A stretch of DNA of 64,000 bases from Tellurirhabdus bombi (GCF_021484805.1 NZ_CP090557.1:608501-672500); one strand, 5' to 3'; positions 34,276 through 45,130 are shown, counted from the first letter of the stretch. Made by a program: numbers and translations. The notes: generated by a model from the sequence alone, not told the origin.

Positions 34276-34719
34276 TTATGCTTGCTCGTCTTCCAGAATG
34301 GTAATGCTCTGAATTTTATCGCCCTGCCGAATTTGGTCGATCACGTCCAATCCTTCAACTACTTTTCCGAACACGGTATGGTTCCGGTCCAGGTGCTGCG
34401 TGTTTTGGCGGTTGTGGCAGATAAAAAACTGTGAGCCACCTGTGTTGCGACCCCGGTGGGCCATCGACAGCACACCTTTGTCGTGGTACTGGTTGTCGCC
34501 GGTCAGTTCGCAAGGAATTGAGTAACCTGGTCCGCCCGCGCCGGTGCCGGTTGGATCGCCACCCTGGATCATGAAGTTAGGAATTACCCGATGAAAGATA
34601 ATCCCATCATAAAATCCTTTTTTCGACAGCGTCACGAAATTCTCAACCGTTTTCGGGGCGTCTTTCTCAAAAAACTCAATCAACATTGTACCCTTATCGG
34701 TACGCATTTCAGCTTTCAT
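34276..34719 (-). CDS. Cyclophilin-type peptidyl-prolyl isomerase
   Basis: A 147-residue cytoplasmic cyclophilin, with no signal peptide. Catalytic-region motifs are FHRVIPNFMIQGGDPTGTG, which contains the conserved Arg, Phe and Gln, and GGSQFFICH. The length is that of a single-domain PPIase (PpiB-like). It lies between metG and the small membrane protein gene, with terminator-like hairpins on both sides, and is probably monocistronic. Confidence 0.95.
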   Translation of the reverse strand: MKAEMRTDKGTMLIEFFEKDAPKTVENFVTLSKKGFYDGIIFHRVIPNFMIQGGDPTGTGAGGPGYSIPCELTGDNQYHDKGVLSMAHRGRNTGGSQFFICHNRQNTQHLDRNHTVFGKVVEGLDVIDQIRQGDKIQSITILEDEQA

Positions 34720-34734
34720 AAATATATAGATTTT

Positions 34735-34797
34735 AAAGAGTGAAAGAGCGATGGACGAAAGAGTGGGAGCGCGCCTTAGATCACTCTTTCACTCTTT
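34735..34797 (-). repeat. Intergenic inverted repeat after metG, possible terminator
   Basis: Arms 34735-34748 and 34784-34797 are perfectly complementary over 14 bp (AAAGAGTGAAAGAG type), and related copies of the unit GAAAGAG lie in the loop. It resembles the low-complexity intergenic repeat at 18699-18761 in style. On the minus strand the stem is followed by an A/T-rich run, so it may terminate metG. Confidence 0.55.
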
Positions 34798-34816
34798 TCT
34801 ACCTTTCGCTCTTTAA

Positions 34817-36883
34817 TTAGCTTACCGTTCCTCCGTTCCAGACGGGTTTGTGAGGGGGCAGTAAGGCGAGGCTTCCGTCGCGGTCTTCGGCCATTAGAAT
34901 CATGCCTTGTGATTCCAGACCCATCATTTTACGCGGGGCCAGATTAGCCAGGAAGGTAACCTGCTTACCAATAAGCTCTTCGGGACCGAAATGTTTGGCG
35001 ATACCGCTCAGAATCTGCCGCTGTTGCAAGCCATCGTCCACTTTCAGCTTCAGTAATTTATCGCTTTTAGGAACGCGCTCAGCTTCGACAATTGTTCCGA
35101 TTCGGATGTCTAATTTGGCAAAATCGTCGTACGTAATTTCCTGCTTAATGGCCGGAACCTCTTTTGTGGCCAGTTCGTTCATGCGCTTGGATTCGTGTAG
35201 TTTCTGAATTTGTTTCTCAATAACGCTGTCTTCCAGTTTCTCAAACAGGAGCGCTACTTCGCCCAGTTCGTGGCCTTCTGGGAGTAGGTCAAAGCGTCCC
35301 GCGTTGATCCAACCTGTGTGCGGCAGGTTCAACTTATCGGTATTGAGCATGTTCCGGAGTTTTACCGCCGTAAAAGGCAGGAAAGGCTCGCAGACAATGC
35401 TGAGATTGGCCGTAATCTGCAACGCAATGTTCAAGATTGTATTAACCCGCATCGGATCCGTTTTGATGACTTTCCACGGCTCCGTGTCGGCCAGGTATTT
35501 ATTTCCCAGACGCGACAAGTCCATCAGATGAGCCAGTGCCTCCCGGAAACGGTACTGCGAAATCGCCTGCCCAATCCGATCCGGAAACTGAGCCAATTCA
35601 TTCAGCACCTGCTGGTCATATTCTGTCAGGTCGCACTTGGCCGGTACTTCGCCATCGCAGAACTTTTGCGTTAGCACCACCGCCCGGTTGACAAAATTTC
35701 CGAAAATGCCCACTAGTTCGCTGTTGTTGCGGTTCTGGAAATCTTTCCAGGTGAATTCGCTGTCCTTCGTTTCGGGCGCATTAGCGGCTAACACGTACCG
35801 TAGCACATCCTCTTTACCGGGCATTTCGTCCAGGTATTCGTGTAGCCAGACGGCCCAGTTCCGCGAGGTCGATATTTTTCCCCCTTCCAGGTTCATGAAC
35901 TCGTTGGCGGGCACGTTGTCGGCCAGAATCAGGCTTCCTTCGTTCATCAACATCGCCGGGAAAATGATGCAGTGAAAGACAATATTGTCCTTGCCGATGA
36001 AATGCACCAGCTTGGTGTCTTTATCTTTCCAGTATAACTCCCAATCGCGACCCTGCTCGGCGGCCCATTCTTTAGTCATCGAGATGTAACCGATAGGCGC
36101 ATCAAACCAGACGTAAAGTACCTTTCCATCCGTATCGGGTAACGGCACTTTAATGCCCCAATCCAAATCGCGGGTCATGGCACGGGGCCGCAGACCTTCT
36201 TTCAGCCACGACTGGCACTGGCCAAAGACGTTGGTTTTCCATTCGGTATGGCTATTCACGTACGTCTCAATCTCGGGCTGCATCCGATCCAGCGGCAGAT
36301 ACCAGTTTTTGGTTGCCTTTAGAATGGGTTTTGAACCCGACAGCATCGATCGCAACGGCTCTTTCAACTCGGTCGGACTCAGCGTCGAACCGCACCGTTC
36401 GCATTGATCCCCATAAGCATTTTCATTGCCGCAAACCGGACAAACGCCCACAATGTAGCGGTCGGCCAGAAACTGCTTGGCGACATCATCGTAATACTGC
36501 TCGGTAGTTTCTTCCGTAAAATGCCTTTTGTTATAGAGGTTTAGAAAAAACTCCTGCGACGTTTCGTGGTGAATCTGGTTCGACGTACGGGAATAAATAT
36601 CAAATGAGATCCCAAAGTCTTCGAACGATTGTTTGATCTGCGTATAATACTTATCAACAACCTCCTGGGGCGTAACCCCCTCTTTTTTAGCCTTTATGGT
36701 AATGGGAACACCGTGTTCGTCGGTGCCACTGATAAAGGCAACGTCCTTACCCGTTGCGCGGAGGTAGCGCACGTAAATGTCAGCGGGCAGGTAACACCCG
36801 GCCAGGTGCCCGATGTGGATAGGGCCATTGGCGTAGATGAGTGCTGCCGTAACTGTATAGCGTTGTGGGTTTTCCAGAGACAT
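34817..36883 (-). CDS. metG: Methionyl-tRNA synthetase
   Basis: Charges tRNA(Met). The ATG at 36881-36883 ([10 protein letters not shown]) gives 688 residues; a TTG four codons upstream is less likely. The class I motifs are HIGHLAG and KISTS (family KMSKS). A zinc knuckle is [19 protein letters not shown], two CxxC pairs. The anticodon-binding helices follow, and residues about 585-688 form a C-terminal Arc1p/Trbp111-like tRNA-binding domain ([20 protein letters not shown]), as in long bacterial MetRS. Standard architecture. Confidence 0.96.
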   Translation of the reverse strand: MSLENPQRYTVTAALIYANGPIHIGHLAGCYLPADIYVRYLRATGKDVAFISGTDEHGVPITIKAKKEGVTPQEVVDKYYTQIKQSFEDFGISFDIYSRTSNQIHHETSQEFFLNLYNKRHFTEETTEQYYDDVAKQFLADRYIVGVCPVCGNENAYGDQCERCGSTLSPTELKEPLRSMLSGSKPILKATKNWYLPLDRMQPEIETYVNSHTEWKTNVFGQCQSWLKEGLRPRAMTRDLDWGIKVPLPDTDGKVLYVWFDAPIGYISMTKEWAAEQGRDWELYWKDKDTKLVHFIGKDNIVFHCIIFPAMLMNEGSLILADNVPANEFMNLEGGKISTSRNWAVWLHEYLDEMPGKEDVLRYVLAANAPETKDSEFTWKDFQNRNNSELVGIFGNFVNRAVVLTQKFCDGEVPAKCDLTEYDQQVLNELAQFPDRIGQAISQYRFREALAHLMDLSRLGNKYLADTEPWKVIKTDPMRVNTILNIALQITANLSIVCEPFLPFTAVKLRNMLNTDKLNLPHTGWINAGRFDLLPEGHELGEVALLFEKLEDSVIEKQIQKLHESKRMNELATKEVPAIKQEITYDDFAKLDIRIGTIVEAERVPKSDKLLKLKVDDGLQQRQILSGIAKHFGPEELIGKQVTFLANLAPRKMMGLESQGMILMAEDRDGSLALLPPHKPVWNGGTVS

Positions 36884-37026
36884 GAATTTGGTCAATTTTG
36901 GAGCAAAATTAGCAAATCCGTCCTGAACGTTGTTATGTTTACAGGAAACGTCTACGGAGCGGCTGACTTAAGTAACAAAATGGAAAGCACAAATAATTTC
37001 CTCAACTGGGTAGAGATTACGATTGA

Positions 37027-38043
37027 ATGATTTTACCAACGCATACTCCTCCTCTTCTCATCACGGGCGCTACAGGCCTGATTGGTAGCCAACTCGTCCG
37101 GCGTTACCTTAACGCGGGTCGCGCTGTTTCTGCCTTGCGTCGGGCTACGAGTACGACTGGTTTACTGGATGATGTAAAAGACCGCATTACCTGGCTGGAA
37201 GGCGACATTCTGGATATTCCTTCTCTCGAAGACGCCATCCAACCCGGCATGGATGTCATTCATACGGCGGCCATTGTTTCCTTTGTTCCGCGCGACCGCG
37301 AACGGATGGAGAAAATCAATGTGGAAGGCACAGCCAACATCGTCAATGTCTGTCTGGAAAAAGAAGTCCGTAAGCTCGGTTTTATCAGCTCCGTGGCCGC
37401 CCTCGGACGCCCCGATCCCAAACGCAACAGCGGCAGCGAAACGGTGGTTATCGACGAAAACCAGAAGTGGGAAGATTCGCCCAATAACTCTGCTTATGCC
37501 CAAACTAAATACCGCGCCGAACTGGAAGTCTGGCGGGGCGTAGCCGAAGGGCTCAACGCCGTTATCGTCAATCCGTCGGTGGTGCTGGGCGAAGGTGACT
37601 GGACCCGAAGCAGCAGCCAGTTGTTCCGGTACGTGTATCAGGAAAAGCCGTTTTATACCGAAGGCATGACCAATGTAGTTGATGTGCAGGATGTGGCTCA
37701 GGCGCTTTATCAACTGATGGAGAGCGACATCGTCAACGAACGCTACATTCTGAACGGAGCTACTTTATCCTACAAAGAGTTATTCTACAAAATGGCCGCG
37801 GCTTTTGGCAAAAAGCCCCCCGCCTACCGCGTTGCTCCGGCCCTGGCCGAAGTACTCTGGCGACTGGAAGCACTGCGGTCCCGCCTAAGCGGAAAAGCCC
37901 CGCTTATCACGCGCGAAACAGCCCGTTCAGCTACCCATTCCTATCGGTACGTTAGTGACAAGATTCAGCGAGATTTATCGTTTAAATTTCATTCTGTAGA
38001 CGAAACAATCCGTCGTGTGAGCGCCTTTTTTGCGGGGGTGTAA
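37027..38043 (+). CDS. NAD(P)-dependent epimerase/dehydratase family protein
   Basis: An extended SDR of 338 residues. The Rossmann motif is ITGATGLIGSQL (TGxxGxxG), followed by the acidic GDILDIPSLEDAI. The active-site pattern is SSVAAL for the Ser and YAQTKYRAE for Y-x-x-x-K. It resembles dihydroflavonol-4-reductase-like enzymes of unknown substrate (VVLGEGDW; late RLSGKAPLITRETAR). It is divergent from metG and followed by the TPR gene. The reaction is unknown. Confidence 0.9.
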   Translation: MILPTHTPPLLITGATGLIGSQLVRRYLNAGRAVSALRRATSTTGLLDDVKDRITWLEGDILDIPSLEDAIQPGMDVIHTAAIVSFVPRDRERMEKINVEGTANIVNVCLEKEVRKLGFISSVAALGRPDPKRNSGSETVVIDENQKWEDSPNNSAYAQTKYRAELEVWRGVAEGLNAVIVNPSVVLGEGDWTRSSSQLFRYVYQEKPFYTEGMTNVVDVQDVAQALYQLMESDIVNERYILNGATLSYKELFYKMAAAFGKKPPAYRVAPALAEVLWRLEALRSRLSGKAPLITRETARSATHSYRYVSDKIQRDLSFKFHSVDETIRRVSAFFAGV

Positions 38044-38057
38044 TTTTTTCGGAGCGG

Positions 38058-38088
38058 TTTGTGTTTATAAATAATAATCGTAAATTTC
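38058..38088 (+). promoter_or_regulatory. Candidate promoter of the TPR gene
   Basis: TTTG (38058-38061), 19 bp and TAAATTTC (38081-38088, 7/8 to TAnnTTTG). The start near 38092 is upstream of both candidate ATGs of the TPR gene. Confidence 0.4.
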
Positions 38089-38156
38089 TAATGCATTAAG
38101 CGCGCTTTTGACGTTAAATGCATGAATCGCTACACGTAACCTTGTGGAATTTGAAC

Positions 38157-39560
38157 ATGGAGCAAGAGTTTGAGGAAAGAGAAAGTGATATCAAGGAATC
38201 CATCCAGCGGTTTGAACGGATGCTGGCCGGAACCGAAATCCAGTTTTTCGATCTGGACGTGTACGAGCAGATGGTGGAACACTACATGGAAGAGGGCAAC
38301 CTCGACAACGCCATGAAAGCCTGCGAAGCCGGTCTCGACAACTTCCCTTATTCGCTGGAATTGATGCTTGATAAGGCCCAGCTTTTGGCCAACAGCGGCA
38401 AGTTTGAAGAGTCGCTGGAATTGCTTGACAAAGCATCGTTGTACAATCCGAATGACCTTGACATTCAGTACATGCTAGGCTCCGTTTTGAATCTGTCGGG
38501 TAATTACGAGCAATCAGTACAAGTGCTGGAAGCTATGCTTGAGGCGGCCGACGAAAAAGACGATATCTATTTTCAGATCGGTCAGAGCTATCAGAATTGG
38601 GGGAAATACGAGCAGGCGGTTGATAATTATAAGAAGTCTATCCAGCACAACATCAATAACGAAAATTCCCTTTACGAACTGGCTTTCTGCCTGGACGTAA
38701 TGGGCGAGTTGGAGAATAGCCTGGAGTATTACCAGCAACTTATTGACCGCGATCCGTATTCACACAATGCCTGGTACAACATCGGCATCGCTTACAGCAA
38801 ACTGAACCGTTTTGAAGAAGCGGCCAATGCTTATGATTATGCTACGCTGATCAAAGATGATTTTGCCTCGGCCTATTTCAATCTGGGCAACACGTACATG
38901 AATCTGGGGCAATTTGCAAAGGCTGAAGAAGCGTATATCAGTACGCTGAAGTACGAGGAACCAACGCCGGAGACGTATTGCTACCTGGGTGCCAGTCTGG
39001 AAAAACAGCACCGCCACGCCGAAGCGATCACTAAGTATCGCGAAGCCGTTCGGTTGGATAACTTGTGGGACGAGGGGTATTTTGGCATTGGCTCTTGCCT
39101 GAGCGATATCGACAAATGGCACGAAGCCATTCCGTTTTTACGCAAAGCCATCAAGCTGAATGACCAGAATGCCGAATATTGGCTGGTCCTGGCCGAAACC
39201 GAGTATAAACTAGGCAACAGTATTTCGTCGATTGAGGCGTTCGAGAAAGCAACCGAGCTTGATCCCGCTAGCGCCGAAATCTACTTGCAGTGGTCTCTGG
39301 TCATGTTTGATCAGGGGAATTTTGTGCGGGCCAATGAGATTGTTCAGATGGGTATCGATGAGCTACCCCGGGAAGCCGATCTGTATTACCGAGCGGCGAT
39401 TTACCTGATTCACTCGGGGTATTACCGCGAAGCACTGGTTAACCTGGAAGCCGCCCTGACGCTCAATTACGACCGCCACGTTGTCCTGTTTGATTTTTTC
39501 CCGGATCTGGAAAAACAAAAAGCGCTTTATAAGATTATCGAACAATATCGAAAAGCCTGA
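38157..39560 (+). CDS. Tetratricopeptide repeat protein
   Basis: A cytoplasmic protein made almost wholly of about 12 TPR units, 467 residues from the ATG at 38157 (MEQEFEERESDI); an in-frame ATG 13 codons upstream (38118) is possible. Repeat signatures include YYQLIDRDPYSHNAWYNIG, FNLGNTYMNLGQFAKAEEAY and YREAVRLDNLWDEGYFGIG. No signal peptide or catalytic domain. It is a scaffold for protein contacts; partners are unknown. It converges on the glycosyltransferase gene. Confidence 0.92.
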   Translation: MEQEFEERESDIKESIQRFERMLAGTEIQFFDLDVYEQMVEHYMEEGNLDNAMKACEAGLDNFPYSLELMLDKAQLLANSGKFEESLELLDKASLYNPNDLDIQYMLGSVLNLSGNYEQSVQVLEAMLEAADEKDDIYFQIGQSYQNWGKYEQAVDNYKKSIQHNINNENSLYELAFCLDVMGELENSLEYYQQLIDRDPYSHNAWYNIGIAYSKLNRFEEAANAYDYATLIKDDFASAYFNLGNTYMNLGQFAKAEEAYISTLKYEEPTPETYCYLGASLEKQHRHAEAITKYREAVRLDNLWDEGYFGIGSCLSDIDKWHEAIPFLRKAIKLNDQNAEYWLVLAETEYKLGNSISSIEAFEKATELDPASAEIYLQWSLVMFDQGNFVRANEIVQMGIDELPREADLYYRAAIYLIHSGYYREALVNLEAALTLNYDRHVVLFDFFPDLEKQKALYKIIEQYRKA

Positions 39561-39567
39561 TCTATGC

Positions 39568-39595
39568 GTAGCGTCGGTGTAAAAGCCGGCGCTAC
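39568..39595. terminator. Hairpin between convergent TPR and GT9 genes
   Basis: Arms GTAGCGTCGG (39568-39577) and CCGGCGCTAC (39586-39595) form a 10-bp stem with one G-U pair. There is no clear T-run on either strand, so its role as terminator is only suggested by the place. Confidence 0.4.
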
Positions 39596-39613
39596 AAAAT
39601 AGGTTCTTCCCTT

Positions 39614-40615
39614 CTACGCCGGCAAAACGGCTAGTAACTGCTCGGTCTGAATACCGTGCGCGCAGTTAAAATGACCCAGCGGACACTTTTTGTACCCATG
39701 CAGCCCGCAAGGACGACACTCCAGTTTTTCCTGTATTTCAACAACGTGCGACTGCTCGGCTAACGGGCCAAAACCGAATTCTGGTTCTGTCGAGCAGAAA
39801 ATGGCCGTTGTCGGTGCATTCATTGCCGAAGCCAGGTGCATCGGAGCCGAATCGTTTACGTAATTCATCACCGCGCCCTGCATCAAAGCCGCCGACGCCA
39901 GCAAAGACAGCTTTCCGGCCAGACTATGCATTTCGGCAGCCGAGCCAGCCTGCTCTATAATCCAATCACAGGCAGCAGCATCAGAAGGAGCACCTAGCAG
40001 ATAGACGACGTAGCCACTGGGCAAATTCAACAGCAAATCCACCCATTTTTCGCGGGGATATTGTTTGGTAAACCAGACCGAAGTAGGGGCCAGACAGATG
40101 TAAGGTTGTTTCTGGTAAGGGCGTACTAAATCATAATCTGCCGCTGCTGGGTATAGTTTTGGCCGTTTGGATTTACTATCCGTCAGCCAACGAATCACGC
40201 CCGCGTTACGGTCAATCTCGTGAACACCCGTTTCCAGACGGTGCTCAGCCGTGTGCGTATAGAATCGGGAAAACGGATTCTTATCGAAACCCGCCGTCTT
40301 TTTGGCCTTTGACAGCGCCGTAAACAAGCCCGTTGCGCCAAATCGTTGCAAATTGATCACCACATCATATTTCCGACGACGCACTTTTTTCAACAGATCA
40401 AACAAGCTACCGTATTTGGCCTGTTTTTTATTCCAGACCAACACCTCATTTACAATGGGATGATCTTTCAGCAGCGATTCGTTGCCTTTCCGAAGCATAA
40501 AGTCAATAATGGCGGTTGGAAAAGCAGCATGGAGTTGCTCAATCAGCGCCGTGGCCAGGATTACATCCCCAATGAACGCCGTTTGTATGATCAGGAACCG
40601 CGAAGGTTGTTCCAT
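39614..40615 (-). CDS. Glycosyltransferase family 9 (heptosyltransferase-like)
   Basis: A 333-residue GT9/GT-B enzyme of the LPS heptosyltransferase group. The ATG at 40613-40615 (MEQPSRFLIIQTAFIGDVIL) starts the family motif in which GDVIL is the N-terminal donor-side loop. Later APTSVWFTKQYP and MNYVNDSAPMHLASAMNAPT follow the WaaC/F/Q pattern, with D and H in the sugar-nucleotide site. The C-terminus carries four Cys residues in a cluster (CRPCGLHGYKKCPLGHFNC), possibly metal-binding and unusual for the core family. The probable role is core or surface polysaccharide assembly. Confidence 0.88.
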   Translation of the reverse strand: MEQPSRFLIIQTAFIGDVILATALIEQLHAAFPTAIIDFMLRKGNESLLKDHPIVNEVLVWNKKQAKYGSLFDLLKKVRRRKYDVVINLQRFGATGLFTALSKAKKTAGFDKNPFSRFYTHTAEHRLETGVHEIDRNAGVIRWLTDSKSKRPKLYPAAADYDLVRPYQKQPYICLAPTSVWFTKQYPREKWVDLLLNLPSGYVVYLLGAPSDAAACDWIIEQAGSAAEMHSLAGKLSLLASAALMQGAVMNYVNDSAPMHLASAMNAPTTAIFCSTEPEFGFGPLAEQSHVVEIQEKLECRPCGLHGYKKCPLGHFNCAHGIQTEQLLAVLPA

Positions 40616-40826
40616 AGTTAGTGTTTTAATAACCCGACCGATTGTTCGGGTAAAATGCGTATTTTTGTTTAAATCCACTCACGGTACTTCTGAATTTAAT
40701 TACCCAGAGTGAAAGACAAAAACAGCCGCCCCTATTGAGGAATTGACCAGTTGGTTACGACCTAATTTTAGCCAGACGAAATAATAGTTTGATAGCCAAA
40801 ATTGATCGTTCCCTTTTAACAAAAAA

Positions 40827-42065
40827 ATGGAAGAATACGAGCTATATACGTTGCCCAACGGCATCCGAATTGTCCACAAACAAGTTCCCCACACCCAAAT
40901 TGCTCATTGCGGTATCATGCTGGATATCGGCAGCCGCGATGAACAACCGCATCAGCAGGGCCTCGCTCATTTCTGGGAGCACATGGCCTTCAAAGGAACG
41001 AAGAAACGAAAATCGTATCACATAATCAATCGGCTGGAAACGGTCGGCGGTGAGCTAAACGCCTACACGACCAAAGAAAAAGTCTGTTTTCACGCCTCGC
41101 TGCTGGGAATTCACTTCGAAAAAGCGATTGAACTTTTGAGCGATATCGCCTTTCATTCCGTCTTCCCCGAAAAACAGATAGAAAAAGAGCGCAGTGTCAT
41201 TCTGGAAGAAATGGCCATGTATTACGACTCGCCGGAAGATGCGTTGCAGGATGATTTTGACGAAGTGGTGTTCCGGCAGCATCCGCTGGGAGGCAACATC
41301 CTCGGCACGCCGGAGACGGTTCGCTCGTTTACGCGGGATCAGTTGCAGCATTTTATCAGCGACAACATCGATACAGAGCGGATCATTTTCTCGTCGGTAA
41401 GCAACTGGCCTTTTAGCAAGGTGAAGCGTATTGCCGAGAAATACCTGCGCGATATTCCCCCGCACCATTCCGCTCGCCGCCGGACAGCACCCGGCCTCTA
41501 CGAACCCCAGCGCGTTAGCGTAGAACGGCAGATCACGCAGGCGCAGTGCGCCATTGGGCGGCCTTCCTACGGCCTGACCGACGCGCGGCGGTTGCCTTTT
41601 TTCATGCTGGTCAACCTGTTGGGCGGACCAGGTATGAACTCCCGGCTTAACATGAATTTGCGCGAGAAATACGGGCTGGTTTACTCCATTGAAGCCAGCT
41701 ATACGCCTTTTCTGGACACCGGTTTTCTGGGAATTTACTTCGGTACGGACCAAAAACACCTCGACCGTAGCCACACCCAGATTATGAGGGAGCTGAAAAT
41801 TCTGCGCGAAAAACCACTCACCGCCCTGCAATTGCACAACACGAAAGAGCAGTTGATGGGTCAGTTGGCCATGTCGGAAGAAGGCAATCAAAGTTTCATG
41901 CTGATGATGGCTAAAAGTCTGCTGGATACGGGCAAAGTTGATTCGCTGGAAGAGATTTTTGGGGAGATTCGGAGCGTTACGGCTTCCCAGTTGCAGGAGT
42001 TAGCCAACGATATGTTCGACGAGAACCAATTAAGCTATCTGACCTTTTTGCCTGAAAAGGAGTAA
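40827..42065 (+). CDS. M16-family zinc peptidase (insulinase-like)
   Basis: A 412-residue single-unit pitrilysin-type protein. The inverted zinc motif HxxEH is LAHFWEHMAFKG, with the distal Glu expected about 75 residues later, near KERSVILEEMAMY. It is about half the length of pitrilysin and like the PqqL/mitochondrial processing subunit size, so it may work alone as a two-domain form or as a dimer. There is no signal peptide. It begins a run of five same-strand genes with small gaps, apparently an operon with the O-methyltransferase and MltD genes. Confidence 0.92.
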   Translation: MEEYELYTLPNGIRIVHKQVPHTQIAHCGIMLDIGSRDEQPHQQGLAHFWEHMAFKGTKKRKSYHIINRLETVGGELNAYTTKEKVCFHASLLGIHFEKAIELLSDIAFHSVFPEKQIEKERSVILEEMAMYYDSPEDALQDDFDEVVFRQHPLGGNILGTPETVRSFTRDQLQHFISDNIDTERIIFSSVSNWPFSKVKRIAEKYLRDIPPHHSARRRTAPGLYEPQRVSVERQITQAQCAIGRPSYGLTDARRLPFFMLVNLLGGPGMNSRLNMNLREKYGLVYSIEASYTPFLDTGFLGIYFGTDQKHLDRSHTQIMRELKILREKPLTALQLHNTKEQLMGQLAMSEEGNQSFMLMMAKSLLDTGKVDSLEEIFGEIRSVTASQLQELANDMFDENQLSYLTFLPEKE

Positions 42066-42122
42066 TGTAGTTTTTGGGATAATTCTGCTTTCTTTGTAAA
42101 AAGCAAAACCACCGCGTCCAGC

Positions 42123-42776
42123 ATGCATTTTTTATCCGCTGACCTTGAGGAGTACGCTGAAGCCCACACAACGGGCGAAAGTGATGTTCTGCAACGACTT
42201 AATCGCAATACACACGCATACGTTATGCGCCCCCGCATGTTGTCCGGACAGTTGCAGGGGCGTTTTTTGTCCATGATTTCCAGAATGATGCGTCCGCGTC
42301 GCATTCTGGAAATCGGCACTTATACGGGTTATTCCGCCCTTTGCCTGGCCGAAGGATTGACCGACGATGGCCTGCTGATTACAGTCGATAACAACGAAGA
42401 ACTGGAAAGTTTTGCCCGCTCCTACTGGAACCAGACGCCTTATACCTCAAAAATAGATTTCCGACTTGGCAACGCGCCGGATATTATTCCGACCCTAAAT
42501 GACGTTTTTGACATAGTGTTCATTGATGCTGACAAGAAAAATTACAGCCTTTATTACGATTTAGTGTTCGATAAAGTGCGGTCAGGTGGCATCATTTTGG
42601 CTGATAATGTGCTGTGGAGTGGGAAAGTGGTGCCCGCCGGGCGTCCGGCTTCCCGTGCTATTGACAAGGACACGCAGGCGGTTCTGGATTTTAACCAGAA
42701 GGTGCAGCAGGATTCCCGCGCAGAAAACGTGTTGTTGCCCGTACGTGATGGATTGATGATGATTTACAAACAGTAA
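42123..42776 (+). CDS. SAM-dependent O-methyltransferase (CCoAOMT-like)
   Basis: A class I methyltransferase of 217 residues. Motif I is RRILEIGTYTGYSALCLAEG, and the metal and substrate region DIVFIDADKKNY is typical of the caffeoyl-CoA O-methyltransferase-like and Rv0187/TrmR-type families. In bacteria some members methylate tRNA wobble uridine (TrmR), so the substrate may be tRNA rather than a small catechol. It sits 6 nt upstream of the MltD gene. Confidence 0.88.
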   Translation: MHFLSADLEEYAEAHTTGESDVLQRLNRNTHAYVMRPRMLSGQLQGRFLSMISRMMRPRRILEIGTYTGYSALCLAEGLTDDGLLITVDNNEELESFARSYWNQTPYTSKIDFRLGNAPDIIPTLNDVFDIVFIDADKKNYSLYYDLVFDKVRSGGIILADNVLWSGKVVPAGRPASRAIDKDTQAVLDFNQKVQQDSRAENVLLPVRDGLMMIYKQ

Positions 42777-42782
42777 CGCTGT

Positions 42783-45128
42783 ATGAAAAACCTATTTTTA
42801 GCGATTTTTTTATCGTTCGTAACTACCTTAACCTTCCAGCAGGCTACTGCCCAAACGACACCGCAAGTCCCGGATCAGGTTCAATTTGCCGATATGACGG
42901 TTCGGTTTGACAACGGTGCCAAACGCATCATCCAGCAAGACATTAACGCGCTGATTTTATCCAATAAACGCTACTGGGAAGCGAAACTCGACCGGGTTGT
43001 GCTGTATTTCCCGGTGATTGAAGCGGCGCTTCTGGCCGAAGAAATCCCAACTGACTTTAAATACCTAGCGGTTCAGGAAAGCTCATTAACACCGGATGCC
43101 GTATCTGCTTCGACCGCCGTTGGCTACTGGCAGTTTAAAAAAGAAACCGCCACCGGGCTTGATATGCGCGTCGACGATGAGGTAGACGAGCGCAAGAGCA
43201 TTGTGGCTTCCACGCGGGGAGCGGCCCGTTATCTCAAGCGCAGCAACGCCATTTACAACAACTGGGTTTCGTCGCTTTTTTCATACTATCTGGGTGCTAC
43301 CGGCATCAGCAAGATCGTCCCGGCCGACTGGAACGCTGCCAAAGAGATTACACTCGACGAGCGTTCGGATCGGTACATGCTTCGCTTCTTCGCTCATAAA
43401 ATCGCGCTGGATGGCACTTTACCCGCCTACCGCTCAACAAATACCATTGCTCTGGTTGAATATCCAAACGGAAACGGCAAAACAGTAGCGCAGATTTCAG
43501 GTGAATTGGGTGTTGATGAATACGAAATTCGCAAATACAACCGCTGGATTCTAGGCGATCAGATTCCAACGGATAAAGAATATGTGCTGGCCATTCCGAC
43601 AACGAACGCTCAACTTGCGGGCGTACGTCAAAAATCGCAGCCACAGCAACGCGACGAGCTAACCGAGTTTAAAAAAGAAGCCCCTATTCTGGCCAAAAAC
43701 GAAACGGGTTTTCCGGTTCTGCAAAAAGTGGCTTATCCCGCCGGAAAATCCAATGTAGTCCTTTATGAGATTAACGGTTTACCGGGTATTCAGGCTCAAC
43801 GGGGCGACAATGCCGCTTCGCTGGCGCGTAAATCCAAAATTAGTCTGAGCAGCTTTCTGCGGTACAATGACATGGCAGAGCGCGGTCGGATTACGGAAGG
43901 TGAAGTTTATTACCTCGCCAAGAAAATGCGTAAAGCTACCGTTCCCTACCACACCGTTCGCACGGGGGAAACCAGCTTTACCATCTCGCAGATGTACGGA
44001 CTTCGCCTGAAACGCCTGCTTAAATTTAACCGCATTGATCGCTCCGAACGGCTGCAAGTTGGTCGGGTGATGTGGCTGCGCGAAAAACGGCCTCGTAACC
44101 GGCCCGTCGAAATCATTAACGCTCCGACACCGGCCAATCAGCCAACGCGCCCGGTGGTCGCTCAAAATGACTGGGGAGGCGTTCCTGAAACGCCTAATCG
44201 CACGGCAAATAACACGATTCCAAAAAACGCTTCTGAGCGAAAAAAATACACCCCTAAATTGATGGATGGAGCTTCAACCAGTACAGCACCAGCTCCCCAG
44301 CCTCAACCAACCCGCTCCACGCCACCGGCCCCCGTAGCTCGGCCTACCGCACCCAAACCCAACGAAACTCTGGCTAGCAGCGGACCAGTTAACCGATCTA
44401 CGACGTCTCCGGTAAGTACAAGTACAACCAGCAGCGGCGCCAATACGCAACGGGTAGTGATTATTCGTCCGTCCGGTGAGCAAGCATCCACTACAGAACC
44501 GACTCCTGTTGAGCAGCCTGTAGCCAGCCCGCCTACTACGTATGCCAACCGCACGACGACACCAACTAAAACGCAATCAACCAGCGTTGCTTCGGGCTGG
44601 GAAACGACCGCTACGCCCACAGGCACCAGCAGCGCGCCCATCACCCGACCCAGTGTAAGCTCGACTTCAACCGCTTCTGCTAACGCTGGCAATGCATCAA
44701 CACCAACAACTAAGCCCACGGTCACAAGTCGCCCCTCTGTTTCGGGTACCACAAAGCATACCGTGGAAGCGGGTCAGACGTATTACAGTATCTCGCGGCT
44801 TTACAACGTAACCGTTGAGGAAGTACTGGCCTGGAATAATTTAACGCCGGATGATAAACTGTCGGTTGGACAGAAACTATCCATCAAAGGCGCTGGTGAG
44901 CCGGTTGAGGTAGCTCCGGTAGCTACCAAAACGGTTTCGACGCCGGCGAAAACTACCCCTAGCCGCACCAGCATTGGGGAAGATATTCTCTACCACACCG
45001 TTCAGAAAGGCGAAACCATGTTCCGTATTTCGAAGCAATACGGCGTTACGGTGGATCAGATTCGGGGATGGAACGAATTGTCGGATATAGGAGTTAAAGA
45101 AGGTCAACGAATTAAGATCATTAAATAG
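42783..45128 (+). CDS. Secreted MltD-like lytic transglycosylase with LysM repeats
   Basis: 781 residues. Signal peptide to about residue 23. The lytic transglycosylase (SLT) domain covers about 65-230, with catalytic Glu99 in [11 protein letters not shown] and [12 protein letters not shown]. LysM modules follow: one weak near 232-275, one at 378-425 ([19 protein letters not shown]), and two at the C-terminus ([14 protein letters not shown] and [14 protein letters not shown]). A Pro/Thr/Ser-rich linker of about 200 residues separates the halves. It cuts peptidoglycan with anhydro-sugar release and binds it through LysM. The gene is 3 nt upstream of the DUF3109 gene. Confidence 0.93.
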   Translation: MKNLFLAIFLSFVTTLTFQQATAQTTPQVPDQVQFADMTVRFDNGAKRIIQQDINALILSNKRYWEAKLDRVVLYFPVIEAALLAEEIPTDFKYLAVQESSLTPDAVSASTAVGYWQFKKETATGLDMRVDDEVDERKSIVASTRGAARYLKRSNAIYNNWVSSLFSYYLGATGISKIVPADWNAAKEITLDERSDRYMLRFFAHKIALDGTLPAYRSTNTIALVEYPNGNGKTVAQISGELGVDEYEIRKYNRWILGDQIPTDKEYVLAIPTTNAQLAGVRQKSQPQQRDELTEFKKEAPILAKNETGFPVLQKVAYPAGKSNVVLYEINGLPGIQAQRGDNAASLARKSKISLSSFLRYNDMAERGRITEGEVYYLAKKMRKATVPYHTVRTGETSFTISQMYGLRLKRLLKFNRIDRSERLQVGRVMWLREKRPRNRPVEIINAPTPANQPTRPVVAQNDWGGVPETPNRTANNTIPKNASERKKYTPKLMDGASTSTAPAPQPQPTRSTPPAPVARPTAPKPNETLASSGPVNRSTTSPVSTSTTSSGANTQRVVIIRPSGEQASTTEPTPVEQPVASPPTTYANRTTTPTKTQSTSVASGWETTATPTGTSSAPITRPSVSSTSTASANAGNASTPTTKPTVTSRPSVSGTTKHTVEAGQTYYSISRLYNVTVEEVLAWNNLTPDDKLSVGQKLSIKGAGEPVEVAPVATKTVSTPAKTTPSRTSIGEDILYHTVQKGETMFRISKQYGVTVDQIRGWNELSDIGVKEGQRIKIIK

Positions 45129-45130
45129 CA

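Noticed and set aside
36629-37030. 133-codon plus-strand frame across the metG start
   Set aside because: Mostly the complement of metG; its end overlaps the next gene and no motif is seen.
41055-41891. 278-codon open frame antisense to the M16 peptidase
   Set aside because: Lies fully inside a gene with clear zinc motifs; composition (many Arg, His, Phe) is typical of a shadow frame.
44303-44752. Val/Gly-rich frame antisense to the MltD linker
   Set aside because: The reverse complement of a Pro/Thr/Ser-rich linker always gives Gly/Val/Arg-rich open frames.
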